Below, piece by piece: positions 6,360 to 14,522 of a DNA stretch of 20,881 nucleotides (within the stretch, counting starts at the first letter, position 1; the number at the start of each line of letters is the position of its first letter). The stretch comes from Streptomycetaceae bacterium (lineage in GTDB: Bacteria; Actinomycetota; Actinomycetes; Nanopelagicales; Nanopelagicaceae). The notes under the pieces are model-generated. The model was not told the origin of the DNA. It was given only the letters and a program-made list of their open reading frames with translations, and ran no database searches. A program made the position numbers and the translations under genes. The DNA is taken from contig JAIYCF010000013.1 in the NCBI GenBank assembly GCA_027488165.1, positions 1 through 20,881 of the forward strand, given 5' to 3'.

Positions 6360-9300
6360 CGCGTAAATGCTTCATACATCAACGCTTTAGCCTCTTCCTC
6401 ATGCAAGTGGTGGTTACCAGTTGCAGGTGAAGCGGATGCGCGACGTGAAATTCTGCGAAGTACGCGACCATCAACTGAAGTTCCACCGATAGCTTCAGTG
6501 GTGCTTAGCGCAATATGTGGCCATGGACCTTGGTTGGCAGGTTCATCTTGTACCCAGAGCAAGTTAGCGTTTGGATGCTTCTTGGCTTCAACTTCCATCT
6601 GTGCAACAGGAAGTGGATACAAACGCTCGACGCGAACAATTGCAGTGCTCGTGTCATTTAACTTGGCACGCTCTGCAACTAGGTCGTGGTAAATCTTTCC
6701 TGAGCAGTAGATCAAGCGTGATGCATTACTTACTGTCGTATCGCCGATAACTGGCAAGAATGTTCCAGAAGTAAAATCACTCATCGATGAAGCAGCTGCG
6801 CGCAGACGAAGCATCGACTTCGGTGTGAAGACAACCATCGGACGACGCTTTGGATTTGCTGCGTGGAAACGCAACAAGTGGAAGTAAGAAGCCGGAGTTG
6901 ATGGCTGTGCGATCGTCATATTCTTTTCTGCAGCAAGTGATAAGAAGCGTTCAATGCGCGCAGATGAGTGATCTGGGCCTTGACCTTCATAACCATGAGG
7001 CAAGAGAAGAACTACTGAAGAACGCTCGCCCCACTTTTGCAGCGCTGAAGAAATGAATTCATCGATAACTGTTTGTGCACCGTTGGCGAAGTCACCGAAC
7101 TGACCTTCCCAAAGAACTAGCGCTTCTGGGCGCGCTACGGAATAACCGTATTCAAAGCCCATGGCAGCGTATTCAGAGAGGAGTGAATCAACCACAAAGA
7201 ACTGGTTTTGATCTGAAATCAATGAGCCAAGTGGAGTCCAGTCAGAACCATTCTCTTTATCAACAACTACTGCGTGACGGTTGCTAAAGGTTCCGCGACG
7301 TGAATCTTGTCCCGCAAGGCGAACTGGGCGCCCTTCCTTTAGAAGTGAACCAAAGGCGAGCATTTCACCGGTTGACCAGTCGATAGTTCCATCGTTAATT
7401 GATTCAGCGCGCTTTTGTAGCTGCGGAAGCATCTTCGGATGGATATGGAAACCTTCTGGGATCGCCAACTGCGTTGCTGCAATCTCGCGAACTAATTCTT
7501 CGGAGATAAATGTTGGAACATCTTCAGCATTTGGAACAACTGGTGGCTGGAAGTTTGGATCATGCTCTTCTTCATAATTTGCAACAGATGCATAAACTTC
7601 TTCCAGTTGTGTCTGGTAATCGCGCGCCAAACCATCGGCTTCTTCTGGAGTGATATCTCCACGGCCGATCAACGATTCGGTGTACAAGGTACGTGTTGAG
7701 CGCTTGGCATCAATTAACTTGTACATCATTGGTTGCGTGAAGCTTGGCTCATCGCCTTCATTGTGGCCGCGACGACGGTAGCAAACCATGTCGATGACAA
7801 CGTCTTTATTAAATGCTTGGCGGTATTCAAATGCTAAACGAGCCACGCGAACACATGCTTCTGGGTCATCACCATTTACATGGAAGACCGGAGCTTCAAT
7901 TACCTTGGCAACATCTGTTGAGTAACGTGAAGAACGAGAAGCATGTGGTGAAGTTGTAAAGCCCACCTGGTTATTTACAACGATATGAACTGTTCCGCCA
8001 GTGCGGTAACCCTTAAGTTGAGATAGTTGCAGAGTTTCAAAGTTAACGCCCTGGCCTGCAAATGAAGCATCTCCATGGAGCAAGATCGGTAGAACTGAGT
8101 AAATATCTTTGATATTAAACTTATCCTGCTTAGCGCGAACAATGCCTTCTAGTACTGGGTTTACCGCTTCGAGGTGTGAAGGGTTGGCCGCGAGATAAAT
8201 CTTGGTCTGCGCGCCAGATTCTGCGGTGAAAACGCCTTCGGTACCTAGGTGGTACTTAACATCGCCGGAACCGTGAACTTCATTCTCTTTGTAATGACCC
8301 TGGAACTCTTGGAAGATTTGTCCGTAAGACTTGCCAGCGATATTCGCCAGAACATTTAGACGGCCGCGGTGAGGCATACCTATACAGACTTCATCCAAAC
8401 CTTTTTCAGCAGCAGATGAGATAACGGCATCAAGAATAGGAATCACTGATTCGCCACCTTCGAGGGAGAAGCGCTTCTGGCCGACGAACTTGGTCTGCAA
8501 GAAGGTTTCAAATGCTTCTGCGCTATTTAGCTTGCGCAAAATACGAATCTGTTCTTCGCGATCTGGTTTAGTAAAGCCGATTTCAACGTGTTGCTGGATC
8601 CACTTACGCTCTTCTGGGTTTGAAATATACATATATTCAACTGCAACAGAGCGGCAATATGAATCGCGCAGAATTCCCAGAATCTTGCGAAGCTTCATAA
8701 ACTTCTCGCCACCAAAGCCACCAGTAGCAAATTCGCGATCGAGATCCCACAAAGTAAGTCCGTGAGTTACAACATCAAGATCTGGGTGTGAACGCTGTAC
8801 ATACTTAAGCGGATCGGTATCTGCCATCAAGTGGCCGTAGGTGCGGTAAGCCTGAATTAACTGCTGAACGCGCGCGGTCTTGTTGATCTCTTCATCTTTA
8901 GAGAATTCAAAGTCAGATGCCCAACGAATTGGCTCGTAAGGAATACGTAGCGCTGCAAAAATTTCATCGTAGAAGTTTTCGGCACCGAGCAAGATTTCAT
9001 GGATGCGACGAAGGAAATCACCTGATTGTGCACCTTGAATAACGCGGTGATCGTAAGTACTTGTAAGAGTAATGACCTTGCTGATCGCCATGCGGGCCAA
9101 GGTCTCTTCACTTGCACCTTGGAATTCGGCTGGGTAATCCATTGCGCCAACGCCAACGATTAAGCCTTGTCCTTGCACCAAACGTGGCACTGAGTGAACT
9201 GTGCCAATGGTTCCTGGGTTAGTTAGCGAAACAGTTGTTCCTGCGTAATCTTCAACAGTTAGCGTGCCGGCGCGGGCCTTCTTAACAATCTCTTCATAGG

Positions 9301-10057
9301 CGACCCAGAACTGACCGAAATCTAAAGCTTCGCAACCCTTAATAGATGGAACAAGAAGTTGGCGAGATCCATCTGGCTTTGCCAAGTCGATAGCAATACC
9401 AAGGTTGATATGTTCTGGCTTGCCAAGAGCGGGCTTGCCATCTACTTCACCATAGAAGGTGTTCATCTCTGGCATCGCACGAAGCGCCTTGATCATTGCG
9501 TAAGCGATGATGTGAGTGAACGAAACTTTTCCACCGCGTGTGCGCTTTAGGTGATTTGCAATAACTGTGCGGTTATCGATCATCAACTTGGCTGGAATTG
9601 CGCGAACGCTTGTTGCAGTTGGAACTGTTAGCGATGCTTCCATTGATGCAACAACGCGACCTGCAACTCCACGAAGTGGTTCCATCGTTGCAGCACTTGG
9701 TGTTGCCAAAACTGGTGCGGGTTTAACCGGCGCTTGTGCTGGTGCAGGAGTTGAAACAACTGGTGCTGGTGTTGAAACCACAGGCGCAGCTGCAACTGGT
9801 GCAGGAGTTGACACGGGAGTAGATGTAACTGGTGCAGCAAGAGTGGATGGGGCAGGTGTTAAAACTTGTGATGTTGCTTTTGGAATTGGTGGTGTACCAG
9901 CTTTTGGCGCACTTATTGCTGGCGCTGTTGTTCCTGCGGCTGGGTTATAGGTTTTAAAGAATTCAATCCATGAAGGTTCGACGGAAGTTGGATCGGCTTG
10001 GTAACGCTCGTACATCTCTTCGACGAGCCAATCATTGGCTCCGAAATCTGCCGACAC
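6356..10057 (-). CDS. kgd: Multifunctional 2-oxoglutarate metabolism enzyme (2-oxoglutarate dehydrogenase E1/E2-type fusion)
   Basis: An approximately 1233-residue enzyme of the actinobacterial Kgd/OdhA type, fusing a succinyltransferase-like E2 core to a thiamine-diphosphate E1. It feeds 2-oxoglutarate into the TCA cycle. Order: a short N-terminal helix (DWLVEEMYERYQ); a Pro/Ala/Val/Thr linker at about 39-122; an E2 core at about 125-358 ending in TYDHRVIQGAQSGDFL; then E1 to the C-terminus. E1 motifs include MPHRGRLNVL, NPSHLEAVNP, GDASFAGQG and VNNQVGFTT. No lipoyl domain is present, as usual for this family. The start is GTG at 10057, because AAGGAG (10069-10064 on the minus strand) sits 6 bases before it; the TTG two codons earlier touches the Shine-Dalgarno. 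The stop shares a TTAA with the convergent sodX stop. Confidence 0.96.
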   Translation of the reverse strand: MSADFGANDWLVEEMYERYQADPTSVEPSWIEFFKTYNPAAGTTAPAISAPKAGTPPIPKATSQVLTPAPSTLAAPVTSTPVSTPAPVAAAPVVSTPAPVVSTPAPAQAPVKPAPVLATPSAATMEPLRGVAGRVVASMEASLTVPTATSVRAIPAKLMIDNRTVIANHLKRTRGGKVSFTHIIAYAMIKALRAMPEMNTFYGEVDGKPALGKPEHINLGIAIDLAKPDGSRQLLVPSIKGCEALDFGQFWVAYEEIVKKARAGTLTVEDYAGTTVSLTNPGTIGTVHSVPRLVQGQGLIVGVGAMDYPAEFQGASEETLARMAISKVITLTSTYDHRVIQGAQSGDFLRRIHEILLGAENFYDEIFAALRIPYEPIRWASDFEFSKDEEINKTARVQQLIQAYRTYGHLMADTDPLKYVQRSHPDLDVVTHGLTLWDLDREFATGGFGGEKFMKLRKILGILRDSYCRSVAVEYMYISNPEERKWIQQHVEIGFTKPDREEQIRILRKLNSAEAFETFLQTKFVGQKRFSLEGGESVIPILDAVISSAAEKGLDEVCIGMPHRGRLNVLANIAGKSYGQIFQEFQGHYKENEVHGSGDVKYHLGTEGVFTAESGAQTKIYLAANPSHLEAVNPVLEGIVRAKQDKFNIKDIYSVLPILLHGDASFAGQGVNFETLQLSQLKGYRTGGTVHIVVNNQVGFTTSPHASRSSRYSTDVAKVIEAPVFHVNGDDPEACVRVARLAFEYRQAFNKDVVIDMVCYRRRGHNEGDEPSFTQPMMYKLIDAKRSTRTLYTESLIGRGDITPEEADGLARDYQTQLEEVYASVANYEEEHDPNFQPPVVPNAEDVPTFISEELVREIAATQLAIPEGFHIHPKMLPQLQKRAESINDGTIDWSTGEMLAFGSLLKEGRPVRLAGQDSRRGTFSNRHAVVVDKENGSDWTPLGSLISDQNQFFVVDSLLSEYAAMGFEYGYSVARPEALVLWEGQFGDFANGAQTVIDEFISSALQKWGERSSVVLLLPHGYEGQGPDHSSARIERFLSLAAEKNMTIAQPSTPASYFHLLRFHAANPKRRPMVVFTPKSMLRLRAAASSMSDFTSGTFLPVIGDTTVSNASRLIYCSGKIYHDLVAERAKLNDTSTAIVRVERLYPLPVAQMEVEAKKHPNANLLWVQDEPANQGPWPHIALSTTEAIGGTSVDGRVLRRISRRASASPATGNHHLHEEEAKALMYEAFTR
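9692..9943 (-). repeat. Low-complexity repeat encoding the Kgd Pro/Ala/Val linker
   Basis: On the plus strand GGTGCAGGAGTTGA occurs at 9741-9754 and 9798-9811, with a variant GGTGCTGGTGTTGA at 9762-9775. They encode repeated STPAPV units of the flexible linker joining the N-terminal helix to the E2 core. The repetition makes this a likely site of length variation between strains. Confidence 0.75.
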
Positions 10058-10100
10058 TGGCAACTCCTTCTTGCTCTTAATTAGTTACTAAAGCAGGCTA

Positions 10101-10106
10101 AGACTA
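10101..10106 (-). promoter_or_regulatory. Putative -10 box (TAGTCT) for kgd
   Basis: TAGTCT on the minus strand would give a start near 10094 and a leader of about 37 nt ending in the strong AAGGAG of kgd. Hexamer, leader size and Shine-Dalgarno match those of sodN. No convincing -35 box. Confidence 0.4.
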
Positions 10107-10215
10107 TCGGCTGAGCCGAGCCTGAATAAATCCCGTTTCGCCAACCCTGAGCGCGATATTGACCACAGCGCAGTCTCGGCGCGACATATCGACCGCGCAT
10201 TGGCAGAGTTGGCGC

Positions 10216-10983
10216 ATGAACTCAGCGCCCCAAGCCTCATCGCGACCACTGGCCATTATTAGTGGCGGCAGCCGTGGGCTCGGCTTTGAAACTGCACGTG
10301 GATTGGCAGCGCGCGGTTATGACTTGGCGCTGATCGCTAAAGATCCAGCGCGCTTGAATTCAGCGAGAGAACAACTCATTGCCGAATTCTCCTCAACGCA
10401 AACTGGCTTAACCATTTCAACTCACGCCGCAGATCTTGAGAGCCAAGAGATTACTCGCCAGGTTGCGCAAGAGATGATCGCTTCACTGCCAACTCCAAAG
10501 GTAATGGTGTTAGCACACGGAGTTATGAGCGAGAAGATGTCGAAGACTTTGCGAACAACAGATGCTGAATGGAACCGCGTTATGGCGATTAACTTGGATT
10601 CAGTTTTCACTTTAGTAAATGTGATTGCACCAGCGATGGCAGATGCGCGCGATGGACGGCTAGTTATCTACTCAGCATGTTTAGGTCGCATGTCAGGGCC
10701 TGGAAATGCTGGGGGACTTGCACCGTATCGAATTAGTAAAGCTGGCGTTAATGCATTTGTTAGAAACTTGGCGCATGAAACCGGGCTTGGCGCTCGCGGT
10801 TTCTATGTTGATGCAATCTGCCCAAATCATTCGCGCACAGATATGGGCGGACCCGATGCACCGCGAAGTGCAGAAGAAGGTGCCGAGACGGCCATCTGGT
10901 TGGCAACTGCAGATATTTCAGAACGCGGCGCAGATCAAGTAACTGGTCTACTTTGGGAAGATCGCAAGATCGTTCCCTTTTAA
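10216..10983 (+). CDS. Short-chain dehydrogenase/reductase (SDR) family oxidoreductase
   Basis: A 255-residue classical SDR with a Rossmann fold. The cofactor-binding glycine motif is GGSRGLG (17-23). The AHG variant of the usual NNAG lies at 100-102 and the structural Asn is at 126. The catalytic triad is Ser153, Tyr171 and Lys175 (YSACLG...PYRISK). Substrate cannot be deduced from sequence; NAD(P)-dependent reduction or oxidation of a carbonyl or alcohol is the family role. A TTG start at 10159 is possible but would add 19 residues unlike the family N-terminus, so the ATG at 10216 is used. It stands alone between kgd (divergent) and a convergent membrane-protein gene whose stop codon directly abuts its own. 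Confidence 0.88.
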   Translation: MNSAPQASSRPLAIISGGSRGLGFETARGLAARGYDLALIAKDPARLNSAREQLIAEFSSTQTGLTISTHAADLESQEITRQVAQEMIASLPTPKVMVLAHGVMSEKMSKTLRTTDAEWNRVMAINLDSVFTLVNVIAPAMADARDGRLVIYSACLGRMSGPGNAGGLAPYRISKAGVNAFVRNLAHETGLGARGFYVDAICPNHSRTDMGGPDAPRSAEEGAETAIWLATADISERGADQVTGLLWEDRKIVPF

Positions 10984-11361
10984 TTATTTCTCTTCGGGAA
11001 TTATTGTCACTGTAAAATAGAGCACTGGGATTGCCAGCAATAACAATGGAATGGCACCGATTAAGAAGCCACCTTCGAATTGATATTTAACAACGCCTAA
11101 AACAATTAAGTTTGCAAAGACTGCCGGCCCGCGGCCCCAATTCTTTTTCTGTGCAAATGCGCGACCACTTGCCAGAAGTCCGATGCCACCTGCCAATGAG
11201 AAGAGCAGCACTCCTGCCAGTGGCGGGATCTCGCGATCTTCATGGGTAATTCCCATGACTCCAACCCAGACGCCTAGGGCTAACACGACTGCACCTTCTA
11301 TATAGAGAAGGGTTGACGCGATAGAGCGCTTACGCGCTTGCTTGGCAGGATCGGTGTTCAT
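10984..11361 (-). CDS. Small integral membrane protein, unknown function
   Basis: A 125-residue protein I do not recognise. It shows four hydrophobic segments: about 15-37 (TLLYIEGAVVLALGVWVGVMGI), 45-66, 78-95 and 99-118, with a basic N-terminus (KQARKR) expected to stay in the cytoplasm. Such four-helix small proteins are common in actinobacteria without assigned function. The stop codon abuts the stop of the convergent SDR gene. The ATG at 11361-11359 faces the divergent gene at 11380 across 18 bases; a TACCCT hexamer lies 8 bases before the ATG. Confidence 0.75.
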   Translation of the reverse strand: MNTDPAKQARKRSIASTLLYIEGAVVLALGVWVGVMGITHEDREIPPLAGVLLFSLAGGIGLLASGRAFAQKKNWGRGPAVFANLIVLGVVKYQFEGGFLIGAIPLLLLAIPVLYFTVTIIPEEK

Positions 11362-11379
11362 AAGTGGGAAGGGTAGCGC

Positions 11380-11814
11380 ATGGTCTTTTCACATGATGGA
11401 TTACGAGATTCGTTAACGCGCGTAGCTGCGCCACCTTTCTTCTATGAGAGTTTAAAAAGAGAGATCTCACTTTCCGAGCGAAGTGAAAGCACGATAACTG
11501 CCGTTACCTTCAAACTGATTTCAGAGCAAGCAATCCATGACTATCCACTTATTGCCTTCACTGAAATTGCTGGAAGAGCTCTCCGCTTGGAAGATCACAT
11601 AGCGCGTATGGGCACAAATAACTTTGTCGTATTAATTACTGGGGATAACTATGTAGCCGAACAAGTCTGTGCGCGGATATCTTCACAGTGGACTTTGGAA
11701 GGCATACCTGGCATTTTCCTTTATTACGCATGGGTATCTCATGAAGTAGGCGAGAGCGCCCTTGATTTGCTAAACCGCCTTGATGGCCAGACTTTGAAAA
11801 CGAGTTCCTTCTAA
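11380..11814 (+). CDS. Protein resembling a degenerate GGDEF domain, upstream of the Tad pilus genes
   Basis: A 144-residue protein that reads like a diguanylate-cyclase (GGDEF) domain lacking its active site. RDSLTRVAAPPFFYESLKRE (9-28) matches the D.LTGL.NRR.F...L..E opening of GGDEF domains. EDHIARMGTNNFVVLITGD (71-89) matches the D.vaR.GGDEF..ll block, with GTNNF (78-82) where GGDEF should be. The metal- and GTP-binding acidic residues are therefore absent and cyclase activity is not expected. No sensor or membrane segment is attached. It lies 60 bases upstream of tadA on the same strand, so a regulatory role in pilus expression or assembly is possible but is inference. The start has GGAAGGG 6 bases upstream. 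Confidence 0.6.
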   Translation: MVFSHDGLRDSLTRVAAPPFFYESLKREISLSERSESTITAVTFKLISEQAIHDYPLIAFTEIAGRALRLEDHIARMGTNNFVVLITGDNYVAEQVCARISSQWTLEGIPGIFLYYAWVSHEVGESALDLLNRLDGQTLKTSSF

Positions 11815-11862
11815 TTTATCCACAGGTTGGAATTGAAACCGCTGTAACAAATTATCTAGTTC

Positions 11863-11868
11863 TATCTT
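11863..11868 (+). promoter_or_regulatory. Putative -10 box (TATCTT) for leaderless tadA operon
   Basis: TATCTT ends 6 bases before the tadA ATG at 11875, with no Shine-Dalgarno in between. It would make tadA the first, leaderless cistron of the pilus operon. A TTGAAA at 11833-11838 is too far upstream (24 bases) to be its -35. Confidence 0.45.
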
Positions 11869-11874
11869 CGCGCC

Positions 11875-12915
11875 ATGGAAATGGATGTCGCCTTTGGGCC
11901 TATAGCAGAGTTCATTTCTGACAAAACAATTGAAGAAATCTGGATTAACTCACCGCAGAGAATCTTCATCGCTCGGGCAGGAAAAAGTGAGCTAACAAAT
12001 TTAATTCTCTCGGCTGAAGAAGTCTCTCAACTCGTAGATCGTCTACTTATTTGGAGCGGTAGAAGACTTGATTTATCGCACCCATTCGTTGATGCACGTC
12101 TTCCCGATGGGAGTCGTCTGCATGTGGTTATCCCAGAAATTACCGCTGAACACTGGACGGTTAACATCAGAAAACATTTAATGCGCCACCTATCTTTACA
12201 AGATTTAGCCGAACGCGGTGCCTTAAACGATTCCATGGCGGTTGCTTTAACCAATTCTGTTCGCGCTGGTTTAAACATCTTGGTGAGCGGAGGTACGCAA
12301 TCGGGCAAGACGACAATGCTCAATGCGCTCGTATCTGCCACTCCTCTTAACGAGCGAGTAATCACAATTGAGGAAGTCTTTGAGTTAAAGCCGATTCTGC
12401 CTGACCTTGTCGCAATGCAGACTCGTGGAGAAAATCTCCAAGGCGAAGGGGCAATTCCGCTTAGGAAACTAATTAAGGAAGCGCTGCGAATGCGACCTTC
12501 GCGCATAGTAATTGGAGAAGTGCGCGAAGCTGAAGCGCTAGATCTTTTGATTGCTCTTAATTCTGGGCTTGCTGGAATGGGAACTCTTCACGCCAATTCA
12601 GCACGTGATGCGATTACAAAGCTACAAACTTTGCCCCTCTTAGCTGGTGAGAATATCTCTCACAAGTTTATTGCTCCAACAGTGGCATCTGCTATTGATC
12701 TAGTTGTTCAAGTTGGTATTGCTCGCGACGGTATGCGGAGAATTCAAGAGATCGTCTCAGTTACTGGACGCTTTGAAAATGATCGCGCCGAAATCGAAAC
12801 TCTGTGGAAATGGAATGGTGCCAATCACATCCGGGGAGTAGGCGCTATCGGTAACGAAGAGAAATTTTCTGCTGCTGGAATTCCGCTTGCCGAATGGTGG
12901 GGTAAAGATGGATAG
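11875..12915 (+). CDS. tadA: Tad pilus assembly ATPase TadA/CpaF family
   Basis: A 346-residue secretion ATPase of the type II/IV superfamily that powers extension of Flp/Tad pili. Motifs: DARLPDGSRLHVVIPE (73-88); Walker A GGTQSGKT (139-146); the Asp-box-like ITIEEVFEL (163-171); Walker B RIVIGEVR (210-217, Glu215); and the His box GTLHANSA (236-243). The protein is shorter than CpaF proteins that carry a long N-terminal extension, but the catalytic core is complete. It is followed without a gap by tadB and tadC homologues, as in other actinobacterial Tad loci. No cpaE/tadZ homologue precedes it. The 3' end overlaps the tadB start by 8 bases. Confidence 0.93.
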   Translation: MEMDVAFGPIAEFISDKTIEEIWINSPQRIFIARAGKSELTNLILSAEEVSQLVDRLLIWSGRRLDLSHPFVDARLPDGSRLHVVIPEITAEHWTVNIRKHLMRHLSLQDLAERGALNDSMAVALTNSVRAGLNILVSGGTQSGKTTMLNALVSATPLNERVITIEEVFELKPILPDLVAMQTRGENLQGEGAIPLRKLIKEALRMRPSRIVIGEVREAEALDLLIALNSGLAGMGTLHANSARDAITKLQTLPLLAGENISHKFIAPTVASAIDLVVQVGIARDGMRRIQEIVSVTGRFENDRAEIETLWKWNGANHIRGVGAIGNEEKFSAAGIPLAEWWGKDG

Positions 12916-13669
12916 ATCGAAGATGATTCGGCCAAGAAATATCTCGCCCAAGCTTCATAAAACTCAATATCTCAAAGTAGCAATTTCTTTTGTAGCGGCG
13001 TTTTTTGCAGTTTATCTACTTTCCTCATCCCTGGTAATCGCTTTAATCTTTGGTTTTTTACTTTCCGTAATCGCATACTTAATTTCAAGGAAGAAATCTC
13101 ATAAAGATGCTGCCGCAGTAAACGCTGCTTGGCCGGAGGTAATTGATCACTTAGTGAGTGGCATCCAGTCAGGCCTATCGATCACAGAATCTCTAATTGG
13201 GCTAACGACAAGAGGTCCGGTGATTCTGCGCCCGTTTTTTGCAGAGTTTGAGATGAAGATGCGCTTGGACGGAGATTTCAACTTAGCAATCTCGGATCTG
13301 AAGCAAAGATGTGGTCAACATAGCAGCGATCAAATCTTTGAGGCGATTGCAATTTCTAAAACATTAGGCGGATCGGAACTACTAAACATTCTGCGAACGG
13401 TGGGTACATTTCTTCGCCAAGACTTGGCGTTGAGACGAGAAATTGAAGTCAAGCACGGTTGGATTAAAAACTCTGCTCATCTCTCTGCCGCGGCGCCTTG
13501 GTTACTTCTACTTCTCCTATCAACTCAACCAGCAACCTCGCGCGCATTTTCTACACCTACGGGCGTACTCATTCTTCTTCTTGGCCTAGCAATGACCGCT
13601 ATCGCATATATATGGATGAACCGTTTGGGTCGCCTACCAGAGCTACCGCGCGTCTTTGGTGAAGCATGA
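12908..13669 (+). CDS. tadB: Tad pilus assembly inner-membrane platform protein TadB
   Basis: A type II secretion F-domain (GspF/TadB-like) membrane protein of about 253 residues. It has an N-terminal hydrophobic pair (FVAAFFAVYLL and ALIFGFLLSVIAYLI), a cytoplasmic helical segment with the TadB pattern AWPEVIDHLVSGIQSGLSITESL, and two C-terminal membrane segments. It forms the platform working with TadC and the TadA ATPase. The start is placed at ATG 12908, overlapping the tadA stop by 8 bases. An ATG at 12887 would add 7 residues inside tadA, and one at 12923 is also possible. Confidence 0.85.
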   Translation: MDRSKMIRPRNISPKLHKTQYLKVAISFVAAFFAVYLLSSSLVIALIFGFLLSVIAYLISRKKSHKDAAAVNAAWPEVIDHLVSGIQSGLSITESLIGLTTRGPVILRPFFAEFEMKMRLDGDFNLAISDLKQRCGQHSSDQIFEAIAISKTLGGSELLNILRTVGTFLRQDLALRREIEVKHGWIKNSAHLSAAAPWLLLLLLSTQPATSRAFSTPTGVLILLLGLAMTAIAYIWMNRLGRLPELPRVFGEA

Positions 13670-14463
13670 AATATTCAGTTGTAATCCCTGTTTTATTTGC
13701 GGCCTTGGGATCGTTCATTTTGATTCTAAATTCGAGCCCAAGAGTTGCGCTAAGAAATCAGATTGCAAATTCAAAGGACCGAGGATCGGTTCAGAATCGA
13801 CTTCGTGAAATTGGGAAAGACTCTCCAGAAAGTTTTCTGGAGTTTAGAAGTAAGCAACTTGGAAACTCTGCTCTTGTTTGTGCAGCGTTAACCTTGGTCT
13901 TGATCCTGGCAGGCAAGTCACCAGCATCTATATTGCTGCTTGGCTCTCTTGCAGCAATCTTAACCTTCACCTACGTAGATCGCGCATTAAGTATGAAAGT
14001 GCATCACCACAAGTTGAGGGTCGAGTCAGAGTTTCCGGCGATTATTGAGATGTATTCATTAGCAATGTCAGCTGGTGAAACTCCTTTGGCGGCGATGGAG
14101 CGAATAGGTAGAACCGCAACCGGTTCCATGGCCATTGAATTCAACAAGGTAGTAGCGCTAGTCAAATCTGGAAAACCATTTCATATTGCATTGGATGCAA
14201 TGGGCAGAGATCTAGATTCCATCGCCATTCGGCGTTTTGTTGACTCGCTAATCATTGCAACCCTGCGTGGGGCACCACTGATTGATGTACTTCAACGCCA
14301 TGCCCAAGAGGCTCGTGAACTCCAAAGGAACCGAGTTCTGGGCGCAGCCGCTAAAGCAGAAATTTCGATGATGATCCCCGTTGTCTTTTTTATTCTTCCG
14401 ATTTCGATTCTCTTTGCGCTTTGGCCTTCTTTAGCAAACTTAAATCTGTTTAGCAGCGCATAA
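13666..14463 (+). CDS. tadC: Tad pilus assembly inner-membrane platform protein TadC
   Basis: A 265-residue GspF-like membrane protein paired with TadB. It starts in an ATGA overlap with tadB. It has an N-terminal membrane segment, a hydrophobic pair near 63-103, the conserved helix EFPAIIEMYSLAMSAGETPLAAME, and a C-terminal region ending in a strong membrane segment (MMIPVVFFILPISILFALWPSL). Gene order tadA-tadB-tadC matches typical actinobacterial Flp pilus loci. A pilin-like gene follows after 59 bases. Confidence 0.87.
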   Translation: MKYSVVIPVLFAALGSFILILNSSPRVALRNQIANSKDRGSVQNRLREIGKDSPESFLEFRSKQLGNSALVCAALTLVLILAGKSPASILLLGSLAAILTFTYVDRALSMKVHHHKLRVESEFPAIIEMYSLAMSAGETPLAAMERIGRTATGSMAIEFNKVVALVKSGKPFHIALDAMGRDLDSIAIRRFVDSLIIATLRGAPLIDVLQRHAQEARELQRNRVLGAAAKAEISMMIPVVFFILPISILFALWPSLANLNLFSSA

Positions 14464-14522
14464 GCGAGCAAGAAAACATCCAACAAAACCGCGAAAACAA
14501 AGAAGAGAAAATGGAGAGAAGA

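Noticed and set aside
9567..9950. Long plus-strand reading frame of Ala/Gly/Val/Thr repeats opposite the kgd linker
   Set aside because: It is the mirror of the low-complexity Pro/Ala-rich linker of Kgd, with no ribosome-binding site and no recognisable domain.
10159..10215. TTG start extending the SDR protein by 19 residues
   Set aside because: No Shine-Dalgarno or leaderless -10 at this position, and the added residues do not resemble the start of SDR proteins.
11816..11824. TTATCCACA, a perfect DnaA-box consensus, between the GGDEF-like gene and tadA
   Set aside because: Only one copy, no AT-rich unwinding region and no dnaA/dnaN/gyrB genes nearby. A 9-mer is expected by chance with moderate probability in about 21 kb on two strands.
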